Shown here piece after piece: positions 1 to 6,300 of a stretch of DNA of 6,300 nt. Source of the stretch: Anaerolineae bacterium (GTDB lineage: Bacteria; Chloroflexota; Anaerolineae; Aggregatilineales; Phototrophicaceae); assembly GCA_015492875.1 (NCBI GenBank), contig WGEI01000551.1, forward strand, positions 1-6,300, written 5' to 3'. The number at the start of each line of letters is the position of its first letter. Position 1 is the stretch's first letter. Under the pieces are notes generated by a model, which was given only the letters and a program-made list of their open reading frames with translations, did no database searches and had not been told where the DNA came from. Position numbers and translations under genes: made by a program.

Positions 1-506
1 ATCAACATAGAGCGCGATGGAATCGTCGGCGCGTCATGAGTTAATGGTTTTGGCGGGGGCGCTGGTGTGCTGGAGGGCGATTGCGAGGTCTTAAGCAAAC
101 GCATTTGACCGGCAGGCACACGTTCTTCTAAATTACCGGGGTCAAAAAGGGGCGGCGCACAAAGCACCATACGCGCAACACGCTCCGGATTTTGTTTAGC
201 ATATTCGGTTAAAACCCAAGCCCCCAGTGCATGGCCAATAAAAGCGGCTTTGGGCAAGCCCATCTCATCCATAAAGCGCGCTAATAGCTGCACCTGTTGT
301 TGTAATGATAGTTTGGCAGGATTTTTACTGGAATCACCAAAGCCATACAAATCTACAGCATAGACACGATAGGAAACGTGCAATTGCTGGATAGTGGGTA
401 TCCAATAGCGCCATGAGCCGAGCCAGCCATGCAACAGCACAACTGGACGACCACGACCAAGAACTTCGTAGTGAACAAGGTCTCCGCCTAGGGTAATAGC
501 GCTCAT
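1..506 (-). CDS. alpha/beta-fold hydrolase, Ala at nucleophile position (3' end outside window)
   Basis: The first 168 codons are visible and run off the left edge; family members usually have about 260-300 residues, so a third or more is missing. Seen: a short N-terminal strand pair, strand plus oxyanion motif VVLLHGWLGSW (residues 22-32), VDLYGFGDS (51-59) as in many hydrolases, and the nucleophile-elbow motif GHALGA (91-96). The elbow normally reads G-x-S-x-G, but here residue 93 is Ala (codon 228-230). RutD-type aminoacrylate hydrolases, as I recall them, also carry GHALG, so the fold may keep a non-serine chemistry or another role. The expected acid and His would lie beyond the window. 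Residues 141-164 are rich in Pro and Ser where a cap domain would begin, which is unusual. The start is well fixed: an in-frame TGA lies only four codons upstream (516-518). The gene begins 33 bases after the receiver gene. There is no signal peptide, so it is probably cytoplasmic. The fold is certain; the substrate is unknown. Confidence 0.88.
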   Translation of the reverse strand, partial: MSAITLGGDLVHYEVLGRGRPVVLLHGWLGSWRYWIPTIQQLHVSYRVYAVDLYGFGDSSKNPAKLSLQQQVQLLARFMDEMGLPKAAFIGHALGAWVLTEYAKQNPERVARMVLCAPPLFDPGNLEERVPAGQMRLLKTSQSPSSTPAPPPKPLTHDAPTIPSRSML

Positions 507-539
507 AATTCGCTCTCAATGATGCTGGCGGCTCGCGGA
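507..539 (-). other. 33-base intergenic gap between receiver and hydrolase genes
   Basis: This is the only gap of any size in the window. It holds the weak hydrolase ribosome binding site and half of the palindrome centred on the receiver stop codon. I see no promoter boxes and no U-tract terminator, so read-through from the kinase-receiver pair into the hydrolase is the simplest reading. Confidence 0.6.
513..517 (-). promoter_or_regulatory. weak Shine-Dalgarno for the hydrolase
   Basis: Read on the minus strand, GAGAG lies 6 bases before the ATG at 504-506. It partly overlaps the in-frame TGA at 516-518 that rules out an earlier start. The match to the anti-Shine-Dalgarno is modest. Confidence 0.5.
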
Positions 540-549
540 TTAATCCGCG
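534..549. repeat. perfect 16-base palindrome across the receiver stop codon
   Basis: CGCGGATTAATCCGCG is a perfect inverted repeat centred between 541 and 542. It spans the last two or so codons of the receiver gene and its TAA stop (540-542). As RNA it could form a 6-bp GC-rich stem with a UUAA loop. No U-run follows, so it is not a standard intrinsic terminator. It could be a processing or stability hairpin, a protein-binding site, or chance. Confidence 0.6.
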
Positions 550-917
550 CCGACTTCCTGCAAAATTTCGGCAACCCGTTGGGTGAGTTCATCGGGCGCA
601 AACGGTTTCAGAATATATGCAACTGCACCAGATTCTATGCCGGTTTGAACCTCTTCATCCTGCCCCTTAGCAGAGAGAAAAACCACCGGAATATCTTTGA
701 CAATATCAATAGCCTTCATAGCACGACATGCTTCGTAGCCGGTCATGCGTGGCATACGCACATCCATCAAAATCAAATCGGGTTTTTCTTTCTGAGCCAG
801 TTCGACGGCTTCTTCGCCATTAGCGGCTTGAACAATCTGATGCCCGGCAAAAGTGAGTGTGAAGGCGATTAACTCGCGAATATCGCGTTCATCTTCTGCG
901 ACGAGAATACGCGCCAT
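540..917 (-). CDS. single-domain response regulator (CheY/Spo0F-like receiver)
   Basis: This 125-residue protein is a complete receiver domain with no DNA-binding or enzymatic output. Seen: acidic Mg-binding pair E8-D9, phosphoacceptor D52 in LILMDVRMPRMTG, switch residue S82 in VVFLSAKG, aromatic Y101, and the conserved K104-P105 in YILKPF. All residues needed for phosphorylation are present, so the protein should take a phosphoryl group from the adjacent kinase. The length is that of the bare domain (about 120 residues). The gene starts 5 bases after the kinase stop codon with a good ribosome binding site inside the kinase 3' end, so the two are almost certainly co-transcribed and perhaps translationally coupled. 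Without an output domain it must act by protein-protein contact, as CheY or DivK do, or pass phosphate onward in a relay as Spo0F does. Which of these applies cannot be told here; the hydrolase that follows is one candidate partner only by position. Confidence 0.97.
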   Translation of the reverse strand: MARILVAEDERDIRELIAFTLTFAGHQIVQAANGEEAVELAQKEKPDLILMDVRMPRMTGYEACRAMKAIDIVKDIPVVFLSAKGQDEEVQTGIESGAVAYILKPFAPDELTQRVAEILQEVGAD

Positions 918-922
918 AGAAA

Positions 923-3900
923 CTAATCCCCTGTTGATTCAGTATTGGCCATCATCGTTTGCGTTGTTGTCATATATCCGGGCTGGTTAATGGGTAATGA
1001 GATGAAGAAGGTTGTACCAACCCCCTCTTCTGATTCAAACCAGACATCTCCATTATGCAGCGCAACCAGCTCTTTGACAATTGGCAGCCCCAATCCCGTA
1101 CCCGAAACTTCTAAGGCAAGCGCATGTTCTTCATAGCGCTCGAAACGCTGCCACACTTTCTCACGGAAATTCTCTGGGATGCCGAGGCCGGTATCACGAA
1201 CAGTAATCAGCACGCTGTTGGTACCGGGCTGGCGGGCAGCCTCAACATCAATTTTACCGCCTGCGGGCGTATAGCTGAAGGCGTTATCTACGATATTGGC
1301 AATAATATTGATGACGCGGTCACGGTCTGCTTGAATAGTGGGCAAGTCTTCAGCAATGTTGACATTGACGGTGTGATTACGTGCGGCGTGATGAGGCCGT
1401 TGCCGCAAACGGTCAACCACGTTAACAATCAATTCACGCAGGTCAACCTCAACAATTTCAAGCTTCTGCAAGCCACGATCGATTTTAGCGATGCTGAGCA
1501 CATCGTCCACCAATGTAGCGAGACGGTCTACATTGCTCTTGATTTTCGCCAGCGCGTTTTCTTGCTGTTCAGCGAGGCTACCAGCCGCCCCCATCAACAG
1601 TAAGTCTGTATACCCCTTAATCGGCGTCAATGGGGTGCGGAACTCATGAGAGACACGGGTGATGAAGTCGCTCTTGATGCGGTCAATTTCGACATCGCGG
1701 GTAATATCGCGGAAGACCGCCACCGTACCAAGGAAACGCTCACCACTAAACACGGGCGACACATTCACACTGACCACGCGGTTACCAAGGTCAAAACGCT
1801 GGTCAAGCGCACGCCCCTCTGTATCGGTCTTCAGTTGATGCGCCCACTGGTCTAGCGCTTGCGCCCATGTGCGCACCCTCTCGCCATAAAGCTTACCTAG
1901 CTCGGAGAGTAACTGGCCTTGAACTTGTTCGCGCGGCAAATCGAGAATGCGCTCAGCAGCACTATTGAAGAGCATCACTGAACCGTCGGCATCGGCAAGA
2001 ATCACGCCATCTGCGATACTTTCGAGAATAGCGGTATTACGTTCAGCTTCTTCCTGCTCTTGACGAAGGAGATGGCCAAGTCGCTCGGCCTGTTCGCGGA
2101 TGAGATGATAAAGCTCTGCCGAACTGATATGCGAGGCCACTTGATTAGCCGCCGCCAAAAGCAAACGCACCTGCTCTTCTGAGAAGGCGTGAACCCGATG
2201 AGATAAGAGCACCATAACGCCCTGCACATCATCGTTCGTCTCTAGCAGCACGCCCATTGCACTGCGAAAACCTTCAGCGCCCGGCGCATCGGGATTCCAG
2301 AAATCCGCCTCATGCAAATCGTTAATCACAACATATTGATCGTGCTGGATGAGCCACGTGGCAACTTGTTCGGCAGGGTGGTAGCGATGCTCGTTACCAT
2401 TCACAGTGCTGGAAGAGTCATCATTCAACACACTACGGCTATAGAGATTATCGGTAATGGGGTCACTAAGCAGGATAGCGCCATCATCCGCGTTTACGGC
2501 CTGTCCAACCATTTCTAGCGCGCGCGCAAGCAGCAAGTCCATATCCAATGTTTGCGTCAATTCAGACGTGATGCGATAGAGCGTATCCAGACGGTCACGC
2601 TCTTGCTCAAGCTCGGTTGTGCGCTCATCAACGAGGCGTTCTAGCTCATCAGCAAAGCTAGAAACACGGATGAATAAACGAGCATTTTGGATCGCCGCCG
2701 CCAGCTGTGAAGCCACCGTTGTCAAAATGCGTTCAACATTCACATCAAAAGCGCGGGTGCGTTCGCGGTCACGCACGGCCAATACGCCCATAACTTGGTC
2801 ACCAGCAATCAGCGGCACACCCATATAGCTCTTAATATCACCTTCGCCATTAGTGATGCCGAGACTGCGGCGCAGCTCATCTAGGCTGTAGTAATCAGCA
2901 CCCAAAGTTAAAGTGCGGCGCTTTTTAATCACATACGAGACTTCGTCGTCGCCCAACATACGGGGCAGCACATCGACTGTATCATCGCCTTGTACCACGA
3001 GCGGGAAGGTAATTTCGTTCGTTTCCCCATCATAAAGCGCCAAATACATCTCGCTAGCGCCAGTAATCGGCGGCACTTGTTGGCGAATCACCCGAATCAT
3101 ATCATCCAGATTAAGCGTGGAAGAGATGGCTTGTGATAGTGTGTTAATGGTGAGCAATTCTTCAAAGTTGGCGTTTTGCTCAGCAGTCAAACGGGCATTT
3201 TCAATGGCGACGGCCACCTGTGCGCCAAGCGCGCGGGCAAGGCGAACCTTTTGCTGGGTGATGGGCTGATTAGAGCGTTGTTGTAGCTGGATAAGGCCTA
3301 TCACTTGTTCGCGCACTAATAGCGGCACCAGCATACGCGCGCCATAACCTTGCCTCCGCAATTCCTCAAGCTCTTTTGGCCACAGGTTCTCTTCTAGCTT
3401 TTCGGTATCCACTAAGACAATAACTTCGCGATTTTGGAGGACGTGGTTCTTAGCGGGGTAATCGGCCAAGTTCAAAGTTTCACCGCGCGCCATAATGTTG
3501 GTATCATCGCCATCTCGATTGAGATTGACCAACACGGACAAACGGTTATCAACATCATCCCATTCGAGAATGGCACAGTCGTCCATCTCAAGGGCGCTGA
3601 ACATCAATTCAACCACTGTCCGCAGCACTTCATCCAGCTCTAAGGTGAGCGAAGTCGCTTGGGCAGCCTCTAGTAACGTGCCTAGTTCGTTGGTACGGGC
3701 AAACATTTGCTCGAACAAATCGGCATTAGCGAGCGCGATAGCCACCTGACTGGCGAAGGCCATCGCTACGTGTTGATCGGCACGCGCTTCATAGAAACCG
3801 GGAACATCTTTGGTGAGCACCATCATACCCACGACATTGGCCTGATTGACCAGCGGGACACCGAGCCAGCTTTTTGCGCCAACATCGCCGGGCAATAACC

Positions 3901-6300
3901 CGTCTTTGAGGCCACCTGGATCGCCATCAATCATGGTGCGGCGCGATTCAATCATCTGGCTCACCCGCGCATCCTCTGAAAAGCGAATGCGCAGGCCAAC
4001 TTGTGCATCCACACCGCGTGCGCCTTCCAGCACCATATAGGGGCCGTTGCGCCGCCAGATTGTCATGGTGTCGTAGTCGATAATCCACGACATCTCTTCG
4101 AGGGCTTGCATAATTACATCGCTGCGTTCCAGCGCAGAGGTGATGCGGGTAGAAACCTCTGTGAGGGCAGCAAGCTGGTTGGCGCGATTTTCGATTGCTT
4201 TTTCAAGGCGAACCCGTTCGGTCACGTCTTCAACGAGCAACACCGCGCCGCGAATTGCTTCTCCAGAGCGCAATGGGTAGACATAGAAGTTTCTTAAAAC
4301 ATCATTGCCTTCGGTATCGACTGAACTTTGACTGAGGATTTCTGTGGGACGCCCTTCCTCCAGCACAATACGGAGGTTATCGGCGAGGAATTCACGCCAA
4401 TGTTCGCGATAGCTAAACAGGTCGTGATAGAGGGCGTCATCAGTCCAGCCATAGCGACGGCGCATGAAGTCATTGATGGTGATGACGCGGCCAGAGTTAT
4501 CCAGCACGACAATACCCTGCTGGATAGATTCAATGACCGATTCATTGAGCACACGGAGGTTAACCGCTTGATTGAAGAGGCGGGCGTTTTCAATCGCAGT
4601 GGCGACAAATTGGGCAATACGGCGCAGCAGGTTGTGCTGGTTAAAGGCGTGTATATCATTTGCCCCTAAATGCAAAACGCCGACGCATTGGCCACCCGTG
4701 AGCAAAGGCAACAGCATACTGGCATTTTCGCCATTTTCATAAGCCTCGCGCAGGTCGTCAAAAGCCTCTATCGCATTATCGCCCTTTTGGAAGAAGAGGT
4801 TAGCGCGCTCTTCAAAAGCTTGCCCTAAGGCGGTGCGTTCTAGTGTGCCGCGGCGATGCTTTTGGATGATGGCCTGATTATTTTCATCAATGGCCATGTC
4901 AATAACGTCGTAAACAATATCTTCAGTATCTAAGATGGCCAACGTCACATGTTTAACGGGCAAAATGCGCCCGATGCCGCTACCTGCAGCGGTGGCAATA
5001 TCGCGCAAATCTAGGGAGCGTGACATGCCTTCAACCATTTCGCTCAAGCGGGCTTCTAATTCGGCATTCTCGATGCTGGCGCGATAAAGCGTCATATTCT
5101 CCAGCATAGTCGCGGCTTGGTGAGCGAAAATTTCTAGAATCTCGATGGTGCTGCGCTCTGGACGGTTGTTATTGTGCGGGCGGTCGAGGCTCATCAAGCC
5201 CAATAATGTGCCATCAGATGCCAGTAGTGGCACTAATAGCATATCGCCATCTTGCCATGCCGATGCGCTGGTAGCATCAATAGTACGATTGCCCTCATAC
5301 GCTGGGCTGAGCAGCTTGATAGCGTCAAAATACCATTTATCGATTTCACGGGCCGGCAAGTAATAAGACTCACTTTGACGGAACTCGGTTAAGAACACCT
5401 TTCCTAAAAGGGAGAGGGGAAACACCCGTTGCGCGACATCGTTTAAGAAGAAACTCAGCGGCATGCCCGCATGGGCGACAGGGCGCAAAATGCCATCATC
5501 ATGCTCGGCAAGGAACATGAGCACGGTATCAAACCCGACGGATTGCTGCACACTATAGGCGATGGCTTCTAGAATATCGACAGGCTCAGCATTGCTTTGG
5601 AGCATTTGGCCGAGTTCAAAGATGCGGTTCAATTGTTCAGCGCGGCGGCGCAGGCGTTCACTACGTTCAACCTGTTCGCGATAGCGCAAAGCATTAGAGT
5701 AAGCAATAGCGGCTTTACTGGCCATCGTCGTGAGAAAGGCAGCAGCACGTTCATCAAAGCGATGTGGCTCATCAGAATAGAGATGGAGTACACCGACAAT
5801 TTCATCGACGTAGAGAATAGTCACGGCAATAGCTGAACGCGCTTCTGAAGGTTGAACGCTGAGATAACTTTGGGCGTAATCCCCCACAATAACAGGGTCT
5901 GCGCCGCGCTCCATTGCTTCACGCTCAATATCCATTAAAGTGTAAACATCGCTATGCGCCCCAAGACGGCGGTCTACTTCTGGCTGGTTGGCCAACTGCC
6001 ATTTGCTCGATGGGCGCAATAATACAATCGTGCCGCCGCTGGCTTCTGCCGCAGCGACAGCCTCGCTGATGAGCACATTCAACACGGCCTCAAGGTCTAA
6101 CGTTGTGGTTAGCTCGTTACTCACCCGAGAAATGGCATCAAGCTCGCGGATACGGCGGTCGAGGTTTTCGCCCGTTGCTTCGTAAAGGAGCAGGCGGTCA
6201 ATCACGCTAGCAATCTGGGCAGCGATAGATTGCAGTAGCCGCATATCCTCTTCCGAATAGGGAGGATTAGCGCGATTGGCGATACCAATTTCGCCAATAC
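923..6300 (-). CDS. giant multi-GAF/PAS sensor histidine kinase (5' end outside window)
   Basis: The reading frame is open from the right edge to TAG at 923-925, giving 1,791 visible residues. Residues here are numbered from the internal Met at 6242-6244; that Met is not the start, because the 18 codons before it (starting IGEIGIANRANPPYSEED) complete the end of a GAF domain. Order: partial GAF (to about 20), GAF1 38-186, GAF2 205-388, GAF3 395-558, PAS1 565-680, GAF4 692-846, GAF5 855-1021, GAF6 1029-1192, coiled coil 1196-1220, GAF7 1222-1380, PAS2 1404-1517, HisKA 1521-1588, HATPase_c 1636-1752, and a short Thr/Met-rich tail. The catalytic motifs are intact, so it should autophosphorylate on H1533 and serve the adjacent receiver. 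No transmembrane segment is visible; the seen part is cytoplasmic. Only two Cys occur (520 and 890), neither in a bilin- or flavin-attachment context. The ligands are unknown. Most histidine kinases are 400-900 residues, so this one is exceptionally large. The class is certain; the signal is not. Confidence 0.97.
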   Translation of the reverse strand, partial: IGEIGIANRANPPYSEEDMRLLQSIAAQIASVIDRLLLYEATGENLDRRIRELDAISRVSNELTTTLDLEAVLNVLISEAVAAAEASGGTIVLLRPSSKWQLANQPEVDRRLGAHSDVYTLMDIEREAMERGADPVIVGDYAQSYLSVQPSEARSAIAVTILYVDEIVGVLHLYSDEPHRFDERAAAFLTTMASKAAIAYSNALRYREQVERSERLRRRAEQLNRIFELGQMLQSNAEPVDILEAIAYSVQQSVGFDTVLMFLAEHDDGILRPVAHAGMPLSFFLNDVAQRVFPLSLLGKVFLTEFRQSESYYLPAREIDKWYFDAIKLLSPAYEGNRTIDATSASAWQDGDMLLVPLLASDGTLLGLMSLDRPHNNNRPERSTIEILEIFAHQAATMLENMTLYRASIENAELEARLSEMVEGMSRSLDLRDIATAAGSGIGRILPVKHVTLAILDTEDIVYDVIDMAIDENNQAIIQKHRRGTLERTALGQAFEERANLFFQKGDNAIEAFDDLREAYENGENASMLLPLLTGGQCVGVLHLGANDIHAFNQHNLLRRIAQFVATAIENARLFNQAVNLRVLNESVIESIQQGIVVLDNSGRVITINDFMRRRYGWTDDALYHDLFSYREHWREFLADNLRIVLEEGRPTEILSQSSVDTEGNDVLRNFYVYPLRSGEAIRGAVLLVEDVTERVRLEKAIENRANQLAALTEVSTRITSALERSDVIMQALEEMSWIIDYDTMTIWRRNGPYMVLEGARGVDAQVGLRIRFSEDARVSQMIESRRTMIDGDPGGLKDGLLPGDVGAKSWLGVPLVNQANVVGMMVLTKDVPGFYEARADQHVAMAFASQVAIALANADLFEQMFARTNELGTLLEAAQATSLTLELDEVLRTVVELMFSALEMDDCAILEWDDVDNRLSVLVNLNRDGDDTNIMARGETLNLADYPAKNHVLQNREVIVLVDTEKLEENLWPKELEELRRQGYGARMLVPLLVREQVIGLIQLQQRSNQPITQQKVRLARALGAQVAVAIENARLTAEQNANFEELLTINTLSQAISSTLNLDDMIRVIRQQVPPITGASEMYLALYDGETNEITFPLVVQGDDTVDVLPRMLGDDEVSYVIKKRRTLTLGADYYSLDELRRSLGITNGEGDIKSYMGVPLIAGDQVMGVLAVRDRERTRAFDVNVERILTTVASQLAAAIQNARLFIRVSSFADELERLVDERTTELEQERDRLDTLYRITSELTQTLDMDLLLARALEMVGQAVNADDGAILLSDPITDNLYSRSVLNDDSSSTVNGNEHRYHPAEQVATWLIQHDQYVVINDLHEADFWNPDAPGAEGFRSAMGVLLETNDDVQGVMVLLSHRVHAFSEEQVRLLLAAANQVASHISSAELYHLIREQAERLGHLLRQEQEEAERNTAILESIADGVILADADGSVMLFNSAAERILDLPREQVQGQLLSELGKLYGERVRTWAQALDQWAHQLKTDTEGRALDQRFDLGNRVVSVNVSPVFSGERFLGTVAVFRDITRDVEIDRIKSDFITRVSHEFRTPLTPIKGYTDLLLMGAAGSLAEQQENALAKIKSNVDRLATLVDDVLSIAKIDRGLQKLEIVEVDLRELIVNVVDRLRQRPHHAARNHTVNVNIAEDLPTIQADRDRVINIIANIVDNAFSYTPAGGKIDVEAARQPGTNSVLITVRDTGLGIPENFREKVWQRFERYEEHALALEVSGTGLGLPIVKELVALHNGDVWFESEEGVGTTFFISLPINQPGYMTTTQTMMANTESTGD
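927..932 (-). promoter_or_regulatory. Shine-Dalgarno for the receiver, overlapping the kinase 3' end
   Basis: AGGGGA on the minus strand lies 9 bases before the ATG at 915-917. It sits just upstream of the kinase TAG stop (923-925), so ribosomes ending the kinase pass over it. This supports the chosen start and translational coupling. Confidence 0.7.
989..1684 (-). other. kinase transmitter core: HisKA plus HATPase_c domains
   Basis: The H box reads FITRVSHEFRTPLTPIKGY with phospho-accepting H1533 (codon 1646-1648). It is followed by E1534 and T1537, the E-x-x-T pattern of HPK1-type kinases that often also dephosphorylate their partner. The N box (residues 1648-1660) has N1650 and the Mg-ligand-type N1654, the G1 box is DTGLGIP (1684-1690), the F box centres on F1701, and the G2 box is GTGLGL (1715-1720). 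Spacing and order are typical of the EnvZ/PhoR-like class. Nothing essential is missing, so it should be catalytically active. Confidence 0.95.
1694..2035 (-). other. PAS2 domain directly before the kinase core
   Basis: Residues about 1404-1517 show PAS landmarks: ILESIADGVILADADGSVM at the start, FNSAAERIL in the helix region, and the closing strand VAVFRDITRD. The DIT motif leads without a break into the HisKA helix (DRIKSDFITR), the usual PAS-to-kinase signalling junction. It has no Cys, so it is not a LOV domain; a cofactor cannot be named. Confidence 0.88.
2105..6300 (-). other. sensory array: eight GAF domains (first partial) interrupted by PAS1
   Basis: Each GAF copy has the central hairpin pattern (for example SWLGVPL, MLLPLLTG, YMGVPLIAG) and ends with a helix of the form Q-x-A-x-A-I-x-N-A-x-L. 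The Asn position (Ser in GAF7) of that helix falls at residues 184, 383, 553, 840, 1016, 1187 and 1375; the partial first copy has the equivalent position at 17. Spacing is therefore 167-199 residues, except 287 where PAS1 (about 4205-4552, ending LLVEDVTERVRLEK) is inserted. Helical linkers join the domains, including a charged coiled coil LERLVDERTTELEQERDRL at 1201-1219. The copies are strongly diverged, so they probably do not all sense the same thing. Confidence 0.85.

Noticed and set aside
334..519. 61-codon minus-strand ORF beginning MRANYERYY
   Set aside because: It overlaps the hydrolase in another frame. The hydrolase frame carries the oxyanion and DLYGFGDS motifs; this one carries none.
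534..549. Intrinsic terminator after the receiver gene
   Set aside because: The palindrome can form a stem, but no U-tract follows it on the minus strand; the downstream bases are GC-rich.
519..872. 117-codon plus-strand ORF
   Set aside because: It is antisense to the receiver gene, whose motifs are unmistakable; its product shows no family features.
1124..1603. 159-codon plus-strand ORF
   Set aside because: It lies wholly opposite the HisKA/HATPase region of the kinase, has no recognisable domain and is a shadow of that coding sequence.
4294..4669. Overlapping ORFs of 113 and 121 codons on both strands
   Set aside because: Both fall inside the PAS1/GAF3 part of the kinase in other frames; their products look like translations of out-of-frame coding DNA.
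923..6244. Kinase starting at the ATG at 6242-6244
   Set aside because: The frame stays open to the window edge, and the 18 upstream codons encode the last strand and helix start of a GAF domain. Starting at this Met would cut that domain in two.
6275..6298. 8-base inverted repeat ATTGGCGA / TCGCCAAT
   Set aside because: It falls inside kinase coding sequence and is explained by the repetitive peptide IGEIGIAN; no regulatory role is likely.
2105..6300. Phytochrome or cyanobacteriochrome light sensor
   Set aside because: There is no Cys in a bilin-binding context, no DxCF motif and no recognisable PHY domain in the visible part.
2105..6300. Recent DNA-level tandem repeat
   Set aside because: The GAF copies share only short protein motifs and differ in length. 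I saw no long nucleotide identity between them, so the array is old.

Overview
The window holds three genes, all on the minus strand and read from right to left: a very large sensor histidine kinase (5' end beyond base 6300), a stand-alone response-regulator receiver, and an alpha/beta-fold hydrolase (3' end beyond base 1). Coding density is nearly complete. The only non-coding gaps are 5 bases (918-922) and 33 bases (507-539), so the three genes look like one co-directional operon. Its promoter would lie to the right of the window and its terminator to the left.

The kinase fills 923-6300. The visible 1,791 residues carry the C-terminal end of one GAF domain, seven further GAF domains, two PAS domains, a HisKA dimerization/phosphoacceptor domain and a HATPase_c domain. 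No transmembrane segment is visible, so this part is cytoplasmic. Its input is probably several small-molecule or protein signals integrated along a long helical stack. Its catalytic core is intact (H, N, G1, F and G2 boxes). The receiver at 540-917 is the obvious phosphoryl acceptor. It has no output domain, so the final target of the pathway is not encoded here. The hydrolase at 1-506 follows the receiver closely. It has the expected fold landmarks but Ala where the nucleophilic Ser normally sits.

The base composition looks balanced, close to half G+C by eye. The combination of a giant soluble multi-GAF/PAS kinase, a single-domain receiver and a GAF subtype that I associate with filamentous Chloroflexota suggests a member of Chloroflexota (for example Anaerolineae). 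This is inference from family resemblance, not proof. I see no mobile element, CRISPR array, RNA gene or phage gene. The plus strand carries only shadow ORFs. The window is mostly a conventional two-component locus; its unusual points are the size and regularity of the sensor array, the hydrolase active-site substitution and a palindrome over the receiver stop codon.
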